64,000 bases of DNA from an uncultured Roseovarius sp. (GCA_947503145.1 CANNCP010000002.1:248001-312000); one strand, 5' to 3'. Positions 11,363 through 20,647 are shown, numbered from the stretch's first letter. Translations and numbers: made by a program. Notes: generated by a model from the letters alone, not told the origin.

Positions 11363-11752
11363 ATGAACGAACTGGCCCTCTCCGCGATTTACTGCCTGCT
11401 AATCGCCGGCGGCCAGACCGAGATGCCGCATGGGTACTCGGCCGGTTACGACATGCACATGATCCGCGTCGATTGCGAGACGCCGACAGAGGTGATCGAG
11501 GTCGGGCTTGATTCGCGCAGTTCGCTCGACAGTATCCAACAGGCACTCTTTGCCGCGCATCTGACAGGCAAGAAGCCGGTTGTCCTGATGATCGATCGTG
11601 ACGGGCGTGTCGGACCATACGAAACCCGCATTGCCGCTGCGGCAAAGATAGCCGGTGTCGAATATCGCCGTACGACGCGCGATTTCCTCATCCGCTGGCA
11701 GATGACCCGCTGGCTGCGCCACTACAAGACAGCCCCGAACGCCGCGTCCTGA
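11363..11752 (+). CDS. Conserved hypothetical protein (129 aa)
   Basis: I cannot assign a function. The 129-residue protein has a moderately hydrophobic N-terminus ('LALSAIYCLLIAGG') too weak to be a sure signal peptide. A mixed alpha/beta body follows, with 'IRVDCETPTEVIEVGLD', then 'GKKPVVLMIDRDGRVGPYE' and a basic C-terminus. An SD GGAGG is well placed. Similar proteins occur widely in Rhodobacteraceae as far as I recall, so it is likely a real conserved gene. A CtrA-type site just upstream suggests cell-cycle or motility-linked expression. Confidence 0.75.
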   Translation: MNELALSAIYCLLIAGGQTEMPHGYSAGYDMHMIRVDCETPTEVIEVGLDSRSSLDSIQQALFAAHLTGKKPVVLMIDRDGRVGPYETRIAAAAKIAGVEYRRTTRDFLIRWQMTRWLRHYKTAPNAAS

Positions 11753-11829
11753 CGCGACGCGCTTGATCCTGCGCGCGGGCCGGTTACATCTTTGATCATA
11801 TGTGAATACCAGTAGCGGGGCCATTTGTC

Positions 11830-12819
11830 GTGAAACTCATCCATTGTCTGTTACCCTGCCTTCTGCTGCTGCCGGGCATCGCCGCCGCCCGCTGCGACGG
11901 CACCGATCTGATCGACGCCATGAGCGCCCCCGATCGGACCGCACTGGAGAGCGCGGCAAACGGCACGCCCTTTCCCGAGGGCCTGCTCTGGCAAGCGGAG
12001 CGCGGCGATACGCGCCTCACCTTGTTTGGCACCTACCATTTCGAACATGCCCGGACGCAGGCGCATCTGGCCGCACTCGCCCCCCTGATCGCAGCCGCCG
12101 ACAGGGTCTATCTGGAAATGTCGAAGGCGGACGAAACGAGGCTGGAACGGCAACTGGCCTCGGACCCCTCGATGATGTTCATCACCGAAGGGCCGACCCT
12201 GCCCGACCTTCTGGGCGAAGAGGACTGGCAGGCGCTGGTCGATGAACTGTCACGGCGCGGGTTCCCGTCGCTTCTGATTGCCAAGTTCAAGCCGATCTGG
12301 GCCTCCATGATGCTGGGCATCGGCCCGTGCGAGGCCCGCTCGGGGGGGATGCAAGCGCCGGGGATCGACACGCTGATCGGCGATCACGCGACGCAGCTTG
12401 GCCACGAGACCCGGTCGCTCGAAGATGCGGCGACGATCCTGACGCTGCTCGACGGTTTTCCGCAGGCAGAGCAACTGGATGCGATCCGGCTCTTTCTCAA
12501 CTGGGATGGCGATCCTGACGATGTGGCCTACACGCTGCGCGAGCGCTATCTGGCGCAGGAGACGGCACTGATCTGGGAATATTCGCGCCTGATCTCGCTT
12601 GAGGGCGGCGGCCCGGAGGCGGCGGCCAGTTTCGACCGGTTTGAACAGGTGCTGCTGACCGACCGCAACATCGCCTGGGCGGAGCTGCTGGCAAGTGACG
12701 CGGTGCGAGGCAACGTTTTGATTGCAGCGGGTGCGGCGCACCTGCCCGGAGAGTCCGGCGTGCTGAACCTGCTGGCACAGCGCGGCTTTGCGATCACGCG
12801 ACTGCCGTTTCAGCCCTGA
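11830..12819 (+). CDS. TraB/GumN family protein
   Basis: The 329-residue protein has a signal peptide (1-20, ending 'GIAAA'). 'LTLFGTYHFEH' (about 60-70) is the first conserved TraB/GumN motif with its GxxH core, 'VYLEM' follows, and the 'IAAGAAHLPGESGVLNLL' C-terminal motif is also present. The family resembles Tiki-type metalloproteases, but its bacterial role is not established. The start codon is GTG. It is probably periplasmic. No operon partner is evident. Confidence 0.85.
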   Translation: MKLIHCLLPCLLLLPGIAAARCDGTDLIDAMSAPDRTALESAANGTPFPEGLLWQAERGDTRLTLFGTYHFEHARTQAHLAALAPLIAAADRVYLEMSKADETRLERQLASDPSMMFITEGPTLPDLLGEEDWQALVDELSRRGFPSLLIAKFKPIWASMMLGIGPCEARSGGMQAPGIDTLIGDHATQLGHETRSLEDAATILTLLDGFPQAEQLDAIRLFLNWDGDPDDVAYTLRERYLAQETALIWEYSRLISLEGGGPEAAASFDRFEQVLLTDRNIAWAELLASDAVRGNVLIAAGAAHLPGESGVLNLLAQRGFAITRLPFQP

Positions 12820-12880
12820 GCCGTTACCGACCCATTGCCGGGGGCCTTGCCCCCCGTTGAATTTTTGAAAAATCCAACGT

Positions 12881-12910
12881 CCCCCAGGATGTTTACAGCA
12901 AGAAGAAACA
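12881..12910. repeat. Dispersed repeat (AGGATRTTT..AGCAAGAAGAA), copy 1
   Basis: CCCCCAGGATGTTTACAGCA followed by AGAAGAAACA lies between two convergent genes. The same motif occurs twice, in opposite orientations, at 41466-41533. Next to it is an AT-rich hairpin, GTTGAATTTTT/AAAAATCCAAC (12856-12878). Confidence 0.6.
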
Positions 12911-13576
12911 TCAGTTTTTCACATCGGAATCCAGGGCCAATGTGCCGGCCTCGCTGAGCGCATAAAGGCCGCGCGCGGCGCGGCAGAACCAGCCGTGATG
13001 ATTGTCCGCCATGATACGGGTGGCGCGGACGACACCCGTTGCCTTGGCCACATCGGCCCCTTTGGCGATACCTGCCTGCGCCAGATGCGCGGCACAGCGC
13101 AGCGCATCCTGCCGATAGGCGGTCATCACCTGTCCATTGGTGCCGCCTGCGGTCGGGTCGCCGCTGCGGGCATCGAATTCCTTCAACAGGGCCGTCCGGC
13201 GGAGGCTGGATTTACGTGGCTGAAACGAGCTTGGCTCGGAATGGGTCTGCACAAACCCGTCCTTCAGCCGGACCGAAATCACGCCGATTCCCAACCGTTT
13301 GCAAAGGCCGATATTGCCCTTGAACGCCCGCCAGCCTGCCTTGCCCGACCAGCGTGGCACTGCGACATAGACCGCATCCGTGATCGCCTGTCGGGCCACC
13401 GCCTGCTGCAACAGAACCAGCGAAAATCCGGTCTTGAGTTCGACAATCAGCGGTGCCTCGTCACCGCGCCGCGCCAACACATCCGCCGCCCCCACCTCGC
13501 CCTTGACGGCATAGCCCTGCGCCTCGAGAAAGGCTTTGACCGGGGCGTATAGCTCAGTTTCTGCAGGTTTGGCCAT
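12911..13576 (-). CDS. DUF2161 family protein (putative nuclease/phosphodiesterase fold)
   Basis: The 221-residue protein has an N-terminal segment 'LYAPVKAFLEAQGYAVKGEV', then 'ADVLARRGDEAPLIVELKTG'. The D..ExK pattern there resembles PD-(D/E)XK nucleases. The C-terminal half is a winged-helix-like region ('YRQDALRCAAHLAQ...ATRIMADNHHGWF'). This is the DUF2161 layout of Rhodobacteraceae. The ATG at 13576 is chosen over an upstream TTG. The function is not known; the nuclease link is my inference from the motif. Confidence 0.8.
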   Translation of the reverse strand: MAKPAETELYAPVKAFLEAQGYAVKGEVGAADVLARRGDEAPLIVELKTGFSLVLLQQAVARQAITDAVYVAVPRWSGKAGWRAFKGNIGLCKRLGIGVISVRLKDGFVQTHSEPSSFQPRKSSLRRTALLKEFDARSGDPTAGGTNGQVMTAYRQDALRCAAHLAQAGIAKGADVAKATGVVRATRIMADNHHGWFCRAARGLYALSEAGTLALDSDVKN

Positions 13577-13672
13577 GGCGCCCAATCTGGCCGTACTCTG
13601 CGCGCGTGACAAGCCCGGCAGCCGCTCCTATAAGGCGCGCAAACCAGATATTTGCCCCGAGGACTCCATTAA

Positions 13673-14593
13673 ATGAAAACACTCGTTTTTGGCCACAAAT
13701 CCCCCGACACCGACAGTACCGGATCGCCGATCCTCTGGGCGTGGTACCTCAACGAGGTCAAGGGCGGCAATGCCGAGGCGGTTCTGCTGGGTGAACCGAA
13801 CACCGAAGCCGCCTTTTTGCTGAAGCATTGGGATCTGCCCAAACCGCGGATCATCTCGGACGTGGAGCCGGGCCAGCCCTGTGTCGTGGTGGACACCAAC
13901 AACCCCGCCGAACTGCCCGCCGGGATCAACCACGCCGATGTGCAGGCAGTCATCGACCACCACCGGCTGGTCGGCGGGCTGGAGACGAAAGGCCCCATCG
14001 ACATGACGATCCGGCCACTGGCCTGCACCGCAACGGTCATGATCGACCTGATGGGTGGCGACGCGGCCAGGATGCCCGACTGGGCCAAGGGCGCCGCGCT
14101 GACCTGCATTCTCAGCGACACGCTGGAATTCCGCAGTCCGACCACGACCGCACATGACCGCAAGGTGGCCGAGGCGCTGGCAGCCGATCTGGGCATCAAC
14201 ATCGGCGATTATGCGGCGCAGATGTTCGCTGCCAAATCCGACGTTTCGGCCTTTTCCGACGCCGAGCTGCTGCGTATGGACAGCAAGGAATTCGATCTGG
14301 CTGGTACCAAATTTCGCGTTTCGGTTCTGGAGACGACTGCGCCTGCCACCGTGCTGGACCGCAAGGCCGGGCTGATGGAGACGATGACTTCGGTCGCCGC
14401 CGAGGATGGCGTGGATCAGGTGCTGTTGTTCGTTATCGACATCCTCAACAAGGAGGCTACGCTGCTGATCCCCAACGATCTGGTGAAAACACTGGCCGAA
14501 AAATCCTTTGGCGCGACCCCTGCGGGCAATACCGTCGTGCTGCCCGGCGTCATGAGCCGCAAGAAGCAGATCATCCCCAGCCTGACATTGTAA
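13673..14593 (+). CDS. ppaC: Manganese-dependent inorganic pyrophosphatase (family II)
   Basis: The 306-residue DHH-family protein has metal ligands in 'GHKSPDTDS' (H8, D12, D14), 'VVVDTNNP' (about D74) and 'AVIDHHR'. The C-terminal DHHA2 signature 'SRKKQ' binds pyrophosphate. It hydrolyses PPi to two phosphates in the cytoplasm. No CBS/DRTGG regulatory insert is present, so it should not be adenine-nucleotide regulated. The DUF1294 gene follows after 4 bases. Confidence 0.95.
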   Translation: MKTLVFGHKSPDTDSTGSPILWAWYLNEVKGGNAEAVLLGEPNTEAAFLLKHWDLPKPRIISDVEPGQPCVVVDTNNPAELPAGINHADVQAVIDHHRLVGGLETKGPIDMTIRPLACTATVMIDLMGGDAARMPDWAKGAALTCILSDTLEFRSPTTTAHDRKVAEALAADLGINIGDYAAQMFAAKSDVSAFSDAELLRMDSKEFDLAGTKFRVSVLETTAPATVLDRKAGLMETMTSVAAEDGVDQVLLFVIDILNKEATLLIPNDLVKTLAEKSFGATPAGNTVVLPGVMSRKKQIIPSLTL

Positions 14594-14597
14594 AGCG

Positions 14598-14900
14598 ATG
14601 AGCGCCCTCTATCCGCTGCCACATTGGGCCGCGCCTGGTGGGCTGCTTTTGCTGATCAATATCATTACATATCTGGCGTTCTGGCGGGACAAGGCGCAGT
14701 CCCGCCACGGCGGCTGGCGCATAACCGAATCCCGCCTCCTGACGCTTGCGATCATTGGCGGGTGGCCAGCGGCCAAATGGGCCCAAAGGCGATTGCGTCA
14801 CAAGACCCGGAAACAACCATTTGCCACGATCCTCAATATCATCGGGTTGGCATGGGGCGGCACCATTGGTCTTTTCATGCTTGGCATCCTGTTCACCTGA
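14598..14900 (+). CDS. DUF1294 small membrane protein
   Basis: The 100-residue protein has three hydrophobic segments (about 12-28, 46-60, 78-97). The DUF1294 signature is clear: 'FWRDKAQSRHGGWRITES', 'LTLAIIGGWPAAKWAQ' and 'HKTRKQPF'. The function is unknown. It lies 4 bases after ppaC and is probably co-transcribed with it. Confidence 0.85.
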   Translation: MSALYPLPHWAAPGGLLLLINIITYLAFWRDKAQSRHGGWRITESRLLTLAIIGGWPAAKWAQRRLRHKTRKQPFATILNIIGLAWGGTIGLFMLGILFT

Positions 14901-14978
14901 GGCCCTGGCCCCCATTCCTCTCTGGCCTTGCACGTCGCTGCCTGCCATATCTGAGCCAGAAACCAGACGAGGCCGCTC

Positions 14979-15854
14979 ATGACCCGGATCATCCAATCGC
15001 TTGCCGAAGTATCAGACCGTTACGAGGCGCTCTTTGTCGATCTCTGGGGCTGTTTGCACAACGGCATCAACGCCTTTCCAGATGCGGTTGCCGCGATGCA
15101 GGCCTATCGCGCCAAGGGCGGCAAGGTGGTGTTGGTTACCAACTCGCCCAAGCCGCGCGCCGGGGTTGCAGGGCAACTGATGCAGTTCGGCGTGCCCGAA
15201 GATGCCTATGACACCATCGCCACGTCAGGCGATTCTGCGCGCACGGCAATGTATCAGGGCGCGGTCGGCACATCGGTCTACTTCATGGGTGAATGGGCGC
15301 GTGACGCCGGATTTTTTGAGCCCATCGACGTGGTCGGCAATCCGGTTGAAATCACCCGCGTGCCGCTGGCTGAGGCCGAAGGCATCGTTTGTTGCGGGCC
15401 GTTCGATCCGATGGCGGACCCGGCCGTAAACCGTGCCGATTTTCTCTATGCCAAGCAGAAGGGCCTGAAACTGCTCTGCGCCAATCCCGATATCGTGGTG
15501 GATCGCGGCGAGCGGCGCGAATGGTGCGCAGGCGCGCTGGCACGGCTCTATACCGAGATGGGCGGGCAGAGCCTGTACTTTGGCAAACCGCATCCCCCGA
15601 TCTACGATCTGGCCCGTCGCCGCCTGACCGCCCTGGGCAAGGATATCGGCAATACGGCGATTCTGGCCATCGGTGACGGAATACACACGGATATCCGCGG
15701 CGCAATGGGCGAGGATATCGATTCGCTCTTCATCTCTGGAGGACTTGCAGCGAAAGAGACCAAAACCGATGCGCAGCCCGACACGGAGGCCCTAAATACC
15801 TATCTTAAAAAGGAAATGTCCAATCCAACCTACACGATCGGGCAGCTACGCTAA
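14979..15854 (+). CDS. HAD-superfamily class IIA hydrolase (TIGR01459 type)
   Basis: The 291-residue protein has HAD motif I as 'LFVDLWGCLHNG' (D21). Position +2 is Trp, where classical HAD phosphatases carry the acid/base Asp. Motif II is 'VLVTNSPKPR', and the C2 cap is followed by 'GKPHPPIYDLA' and motif IV 'AIGDGIHTDIRGA'. The DLWG form is characteristic of this subfamily, not a mutation. The substrate is unknown; the lost Asp makes ordinary phosphatase activity uncertain. Confidence 0.88.
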   Translation: MTRIIQSLAEVSDRYEALFVDLWGCLHNGINAFPDAVAAMQAYRAKGGKVVLVTNSPKPRAGVAGQLMQFGVPEDAYDTIATSGDSARTAMYQGAVGTSVYFMGEWARDAGFFEPIDVVGNPVEITRVPLAEAEGIVCCGPFDPMADPAVNRADFLYAKQKGLKLLCANPDIVVDRGERREWCAGALARLYTEMGGQSLYFGKPHPPIYDLARRRLTALGKDIGNTAILAIGDGIHTDIRGAMGEDIDSLFISGGLAAKETKTDAQPDTEALNTYLKKEMSNPTYTIGQLR

Positions 15855-15955
15855 AAAATTAGCCCTTGATTTTCTGCGCCTGCGAAGTAATAAAGTTGCA
15901 TCTCGCGGCACAGCTGCGCCCGAATATTACCTAGCCGGACCATGAGGAGGGCCCG

Positions 15956-16399
15956 ATGTTGGACAATCAGCCCCGCGGAACCATCACCATCGAAGAGATC
16001 GAAATGGGCATGGTCCGCCACCTGCAAAAGGTGGTGACGGATGAAGATATCGAGATGTTCGCGCAGATCTCGACCGACCGGAACCCGGTACATCTGGATG
16101 ACGACTATGCGCGCGACACGATTTTTCAGGGGCGCATTGCGCATGGCATGCTGACGGCGGGCCTGATTTCTGCGGTGATCGGCGAACAACTGCCCGGTCA
16201 CGGCACCGTCTACATGGGCCAGAGTCTGAAATTCCTTGCCCCGGTTCGCCCCGGCGACATGGTCCGGGCCGAGGTCGAAGTGATCGCCATAGATGTTACC
16301 AAGCGTCGCGTCCAACTCGATTGTCGCTGCACCGTGGACGGTAAGAAGGTTCTGATCGGCGAGGCGACCGTGCTGGCACCTTCGGGCAAATTTGATTAA
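15956..16399 (+). CDS. MaoC-family dehydratase
   Basis: The 147-residue hot-dog-fold protein has the hydratase-2 motif as 'ISTDRNPVHLDDDYA' (Asp and His of the R-specific enoyl-CoA hydratase site) followed by 'GRIAHGMLTAGLIS'. It probably hydrates trans-2-enoyl-CoA to (R)-3-hydroxyacyl-CoA. An AGGAGG ribosome site precedes the ATG. No fatty-acid or PHA genes adjoin it, so the pathway is not indicated by context. Confidence 0.9.
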   Translation: MLDNQPRGTITIEEIEMGMVRHLQKVVTDEDIEMFAQISTDRNPVHLDDDYARDTIFQGRIAHGMLTAGLISAVIGEQLPGHGTVYMGQSLKFLAPVRPGDMVRAEVEVIAIDVTKRRVQLDCRCTVDGKKVLIGEATVLAPSGKFD

Positions 16400-16657
16400 G
16401 GGCGCAGCGATCCTGATCCAATCGCCATGCTACCATGGCAGCCTGGTGCGTGTCACACCGCGCTGTTTTTCATGGACGCGGCACAGCGCGTCAGATGCTC
16501 GCGCCAGCCAGGCCAATATCTGCGGGGGCTCTTTCACCCCGGCAACCCGGTAATCGGGCTGCCCGCCTGACCGACGCTTGCCCGAGGGCCGGAAATCGTG
16601 GCACCTGCACCGCCATCGACGCTTGCGCCCCTCAACACCGCGCGCTACCTCTGCGCA

Positions 16658-17596
16658 ATGCGTATTATCCGCGATTACACCTATGTGGACCGTTCAGACC
16701 GGGGGGCCAGCGTGGCCATCGGCAACTTTGACGGTGTCCACCTCGGCCACCAGTCGGTGATCGACATCGCCCGCCAAAAGGGCGAGACGATCGGCGCGCC
16801 TCTTGGCGTCCTGACGTTCGAGCCGCATCCACGTGAATATTTCGCCCCCGACGCCCCGCCATTTCGGCTGATGGGCTGCGCCGCACGCTCCCACCGGCTG
16901 CGCAAGCTGGGGGTGGAGCGACTCTATGAGTTGAACTTCAACGCCGCCCTGTCCGCACTCACACCCGAGGCATTCGCCCGCGACGTGATCGCCGAGGGGC
17001 TGGGTCTGCGCCATGTGGTCGTCGGGGTTGATTTCTGCTTTGGCAAGGGGCGCGCAGGCAACGCCGCCGATCTCGAACGGTTCGGCGCCGGGATGGGATT
17101 CGGCGTCAGCATCGCGCAACTTCTGGAGGGCGACAAAGGTGAAGTCAGTTCAACCGCGATCCGCCGCGCCCTGAGCGACGGACGTCCCCGCGACGCCGCG
17201 GCGATGCTGGGCCACTGGCACCGCATCGAAGGCACCGTGGTCGGCGGCGAACAGCGCGGGCGCGAATTGGGCTACCCGACCGCGAACATATCCATCGCGG
17301 GTCTGCACCAGCCGCGCTTTGGCGTTTATGCGGTGCTTGTGGACGTGCTGGACGGCCCGCATGAAGGGCAATATCACGGCGCGGCTTCGCTCGGGGTGCG
17401 GCCGATGTTCGGCGGCGAGGTGCCCAATCTCGAAACCTTCCTGTTTGATTTTTCCGGCGACCTCTACGGCACCGATCTGTCAATTGCGCTGGTCGAATAC
17501 CTGCGCCCCGAAGAGACATTTGATGGCCTGGAGGTCTTTGTCGCGCAGATGGATGCCGATTGCGTCCGTGCACGCCAAATCCTGGCGACGCTATGA
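16658..17596 (+). CDS. ribF: Bifunctional riboflavin kinase / FAD synthetase
   Basis: The 312-residue protein has an N-terminal nucleotidyltransferase with 'VAIGNFDGVHLGHQ' (about 17-30) and 'EVSSTAIRRAL', and a C-terminal flavokinase with 'GRELGYPTANI' (about 205-215). It converts riboflavin to FMN and then FAD. The ATG at 16658 gives the usual N-terminus, though no strong SD precedes it. The stop overlaps the start of the YcgN gene (ATGA). The 258 bases before it hold no gene I can support. Confidence 0.95.
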   Translation: MRIIRDYTYVDRSDRGASVAIGNFDGVHLGHQSVIDIARQKGETIGAPLGVLTFEPHPREYFAPDAPPFRLMGCAARSHRLRKLGVERLYELNFNAALSALTPEAFARDVIAEGLGLRHVVVGVDFCFGKGRAGNAADLERFGAGMGFGVSIAQLLEGDKGEVSSTAIRRALSDGRPRDAAAMLGHWHRIEGTVVGGEQRGRELGYPTANISIAGLHQPRFGVYAVLVDVLDGPHEGQYHGAASLGVRPMFGGEVPNLETFLFDFSGDLYGTDLSIALVEYLRPEETFDGLEVFVAQMDADCVRARQILATL

Positions 17597-18045
17597 CCAG
17601 GCTCCGCCCGCGCTACTGGGAAACCGTGCCATTGAAGCGCATGACTCACGACGAGTGGGAGGCGCTCTGTGATGGCTGCGGCAAATGCTGCATGAACAAG
17701 CTGGAAGACGAGGAGACCGGCGAAGTCGCCCTGACCCGCGTCGCCTGTCGGCTGTTTGACGATACCACCTGCCAATGCGCGCAATACCCCATCCGTCACC
17801 AGTTCGTCCCTGAATGCATCGTGCTGAAGCCGACAAACATGGATGCGAACCTATACTGGATGCCCGAAACCTGCGCCTACAAGCTGCTATGGCAGGGCAA
17901 ACCGCTGTTCGACTGGCACCCGCTGATCACAGGCGACCCTGAAACGGTCCACGCGGCGGGCGTGTCGATGCAAAGCCGCACGGTCCCCGAATTCGACGTG
18001 GGTGAGGACGACTGGGAAGACCACATAATCGAGGAGCCGACCTGA
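17593..18045 (+). CDS. YcgN-family cysteine-cluster protein (UPF0260)
   Basis: The 150-residue protein has the family's Cys pattern: 'CDGCGKCCMNKLED' (about 26-39), 'VACRLFDDTTCQCAQYP' and 'PETCAYK'. The eight or so cysteines suggest an Fe-S or zinc cluster; the function is not established. It begins inside the ribF stop and shares one base with the threonine aldolase start, forming a tight three-gene unit with both. Confidence 0.9.
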   Translation: MTRLRPRYWETVPLKRMTHDEWEALCDGCGKCCMNKLEDEETGEVALTRVACRLFDDTTCQCAQYPIRHQFVPECIVLKPTNMDANLYWMPETCAYKLLWQGKPLFDWHPLITGDPETVHAAGVSMQSRTVPEFDVGEDDWEDHIIEEPT

Positions 18046-19085
18046 TGTTTTTTGCCTCTGACAACGCAGGCCCGATGTACCCGTCGGTGCGCGAATCGCT
18101 CATCGCCGCCGACGCCGGCCATGCGGTGCCGTACGGCGACGATGCCATCATGGCCGAGGTGCGCAGCACCCTGCGCGAGATGTTCGAGGCCCCCCAAGCA
18201 GCAGTCTATCTGGTCGCCACCGGCACTGCGGCCAACGCGCTGGCACTGGCGACTCTGACGCAGCCGTGGCAGACCGTGTTCTGCACCCCGCTCGCCCATA
18301 TCCAGAACGATGAGTGCCACGCGCCCGAATTCTACACCGGCGGTGCCAAGCTGACGCTGGTGGGCAATGATGACAAGATGACGCCGGATCAGTTGCGCGG
18401 CGCAATCGAGGGCTGGACCAAAGGCGATGTACACACATCGCAGCGCGGCCCGCTGGCGCTGACGCAGGTGAGCGAAATGGGCCGCATCTACAGTCTGGAC
18501 GAGTTGCGCGCGCTGACCTCGGTCGCCGCCGAATATGATCTGCCCTGCTTCATGGATGGCGCGCGTTTCTCCAACGCGCTGGTTGCGCTGGGCTGCACCC
18601 CCGCCGAGATGACATGGAAAGCAGGCATTGACGCGCTCAGCTTTGGCGGCACCAAGAATGGCTGCGCGGGCGTCGAGGCGGTGATTTTCTTTGACCCCAA
18701 ACATGCCTGGGAATTCGAGCTGCGGCGCAAGCGCGGTGCACATCTGTTTTCCAAGCACCGGTATCTGTCGGCGCAGATGCAAGGCTATCTGCGGGACGAC
18801 GCATGGCGCGAGGCGGCCAGCGCCGCCAACGCCAATGCGGCACACCTGGCACAGGGACTGCGCGACGTGCCGGAACTGGCGTTACTGGCCGAGCCGCAGG
18901 CCAACATGATCTTTGCCACCCTGCCCCGTCGCACCCATCAGCGCCTGCATGCGGCGGGCGCAGTCTATGGCCTGTGGGGGGCGCTCGACGGCGACCCGGA
19001 AGAACCGGTAAAGATGCGGCTGGTCTGCGACTGGTCCATCGCACGCGACCAGATCGACCGGTTCATCGGGATCGCCAAAGGCTGA
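18045..19085 (+). CDS. ltaE: Low-specificity L-threonine aldolase (beta-eliminating lyase family)
   Basis: The 346-residue PLP enzyme of aminotransferase fold type I has 'FFASDNAGPMYPSV', the 'YGDDAIMAEV' region, 'FMDGARFSNAL' (Asp binding the PLP pyridine) and 'LSFGGTKNGC' with the Schiff-base Lys. It should cleave threonine or allo-threonine to glycine and acetaldehyde, and may act on related beta-hydroxy amino acids. Its start shares a base with the upstream stop (TGATG). Confidence 0.9.
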   Translation: MFFASDNAGPMYPSVRESLIAADAGHAVPYGDDAIMAEVRSTLREMFEAPQAAVYLVATGTAANALALATLTQPWQTVFCTPLAHIQNDECHAPEFYTGGAKLTLVGNDDKMTPDQLRGAIEGWTKGDVHTSQRGPLALTQVSEMGRIYSLDELRALTSVAAEYDLPCFMDGARFSNALVALGCTPAEMTWKAGIDALSFGGTKNGCAGVEAVIFFDPKHAWEFELRRKRGAHLFSKHRYLSAQMQGYLRDDAWREAASAANANAAHLAQGLRDVPELALLAEPQANMIFATLPRRTHQRLHAAGAVYGLWGALDGDPEEPVKMRLVCDWSIARDQIDRFIGIAKG

Positions 19086-19123
19086 TCGTCTCGCCTGCCC
19101 GTCGGTGGTGGCCGGGCTGCCGT

Positions 19124-19936
19124 TCAGGTCAGTCGCATAAACCGCAGGATCTCTGTGCAGACCTGCGCCGGGTGGCTGAGCGGTGCCATATGGCCCGCAC
19201 CGACGATCACCGCCCGCTCCGCGTGGGGCAGGCGCGCGGCCAGCCCGGCGCAGATCGCGCCCATGATCGGAGGGGACTTGCTGCCTTCGACCAGCAGGAC
19301 CGGCATCCGCAGCATCTCCAGCACGCCGGGGGCCAGCATTCCGCCCACATCGTCATTCAGCGCAGGCTCCGCCGCCTTGATCAACGCCATCTTGCCCGCC
19401 AGCGCTGTGCGTTGCGCCTCTTCCATCGTCTCCCACGGCTGACCATTGCCCCAGAGCGCCAGAAAATGCTTGGCTGCGGTCCGGTGATCGCCCTGTTCCA
19501 TCGCCGCCAGATAGTCGGCTTCCGATACGCGATGCACCTTGACGATATCGAGCCTGTCGCGGATCGCCACGGCAAAGAATACCGGCTCGATCAGCACCAG
19601 CGTGCGAACCCGCTCGGGCCAGATCACCGCCATACGAAGTGCCGCCGTCGCGCCAAAGGAATGACCGATCACATCCACAGGGCCAGCTTTGGCAAAATCC
19701 GCGGCGATACCGGCAGTAAGCGCCTGCATTTCGCCGCAGGTGGCATCCCAGGCACCGCTGCGGCCATGGCCGGGCAGGTCGAACGCGGTCATGGTCAGCG
19801 CGCCTGACAGGTGTTGCACAACGCCGCCCCACACCGATGATTGCGCCAGCGCGCAATGGATCATGACCGTGTGGCGCGGCCCCTGCCCGAACTGCGTCCA
19901 GTATGTCGCAAAGCCACCCTTCTGCCCGCGCGGCAT
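19124..19936 (-). CDS. Alpha/beta-fold hydrolase
   Basis: The 270-residue protein has 'FDLPGHGRSGAW', the nucleophile elbow 'VIGHSFGATAAL' and a late 'VIVGAGHMAP' with the catalytic His. It is cytoplasmic, with no signal peptide. It lies 3 bases after the isomerase gene and is convergent with the threonine aldolase. The substrate is unknown; the neighbouring isomerase hints at aromatic or glutathione-linked catabolism, which is only inference. Confidence 0.88.
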   Translation of the reverse strand: MPRGQKGGFATYWTQFGQGPRHTVMIHCALAQSSVWGGVVQHLSGALTMTAFDLPGHGRSGAWDATCGEMQALTAGIAADFAKAGPVDVIGHSFGATAALRMAVIWPERVRTLVLIEPVFFAVAIRDRLDIVKVHRVSEADYLAAMEQGDHRTAAKHFLALWGNGQPWETMEEAQRTALAGKMALIKAAEPALNDDVGGMLAPGVLEMLRMPVLLVEGSKSPPIMGAICAGLAARLPHAERAVIVGAGHMAPLSHPAQVCTEILRFMRLT

Positions 19937-19939
19937 CGC

Positions 19940-20539
19940 CTAGAGCTTGCCCGCCAGATGCAGTTCCAGATCCTCCAGCCGGTCCTGCCCCCAGAAGCAC
20001 TGGCCGCTGTCCACGATGTAGAAAGGCGCGCCGAACACACCGCGGCGCACCGCCTCTTCTAGGTTCGCGCCGTAAGTTTCGGCACCTTCCAGCAGCCCGC
20101 TATCGGCCAGCGCCGGGTCATAACCAGCCCCCGACAGGCAGTCCTGCACGACCTCGCCATCGGCGATATCGCGCTCTTCGGCCCAGATCGCGCGGCCAAA
20201 GGCATGGACCAGCCCCGCCAGATCGCCGCCGCCCGCGTTCTGCGCAGCAATGATCGCGTAAGACGACGGTGCCGAATTCGTCGGCCAGTGCGCAGGCTTC
20301 GGGGTCAGCGGCTTGCCCAATCGCCGCGCCCGCCGCTCCATGTCCTGCAGCCGGTAGGCCTGCCGGGAAGGATGCCGATCCTTGGGCGGGATACCGCCGG
20401 TGCGCGCAAAGAGCGTCATGATATCCAGCGGCTTGTAGGTCACACTTGCGCCCGTTCGCCCCGCGATTTCCTCAAGAGATGTGCCGGACAGGTAGGTGAA
20501 CGGCGACAGCGTAGAGAAAAAATAGTCGATATGGGCCAA
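19940..20539 (-). CDS. 2-hydroxychromene-2-carboxylate isomerase family protein (DsbA/kappa-GST fold)
   Basis: The 199-residue protein has '[16 protein letters not shown]', a kappa-class GST/HCCA isomerase N-terminus with the glutathione-site Ser, and '[12 protein letters not shown]' with the cis-Pro. Such enzymes isomerise 2-hydroxychromene-2-carboxylate in naphthalene breakdown, but most homologues have unknown substrates. The start codon is TTG, supported by a strong GGAGG site 6 bases upstream; no ATG fits. Confidence 0.88.
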   Translation of the reverse strand: MAHIDYFFSTLSPFTYLSGTSLEEIAGRTGASVTYKPLDIMTLFARTGGIPPKDRHPSRQAYRLQDMERRARRLGKPLTPKPAHWPTNSAPSSYAIIAAQNAGGGDLAGLVHAFGRAIWAEERDIADGEVVQDCLSGAGYDPALADSGLLEGAETYGANLEEAVRRGVFGAPFYIVDSGQCFWGQDRLEDLELHLAGKL

Positions 20540-20647
20540 TTTAAACCTCCTCCTCGGCTCTGCTGCTTTGCGCCTGACCCTACGCCCATGCTAAGCGGTG
20601 TCAACGTTGCGAATCTGCCATTCGGCCACCCTCGGGGAACATCTCAC

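Noticed and set aside
16435..16731. A 98-codon frame between the MaoC gene and ribF
   Set aside because: It runs out of frame into ribF and has the Arg/Pro/His-rich composition of a shadow frame.
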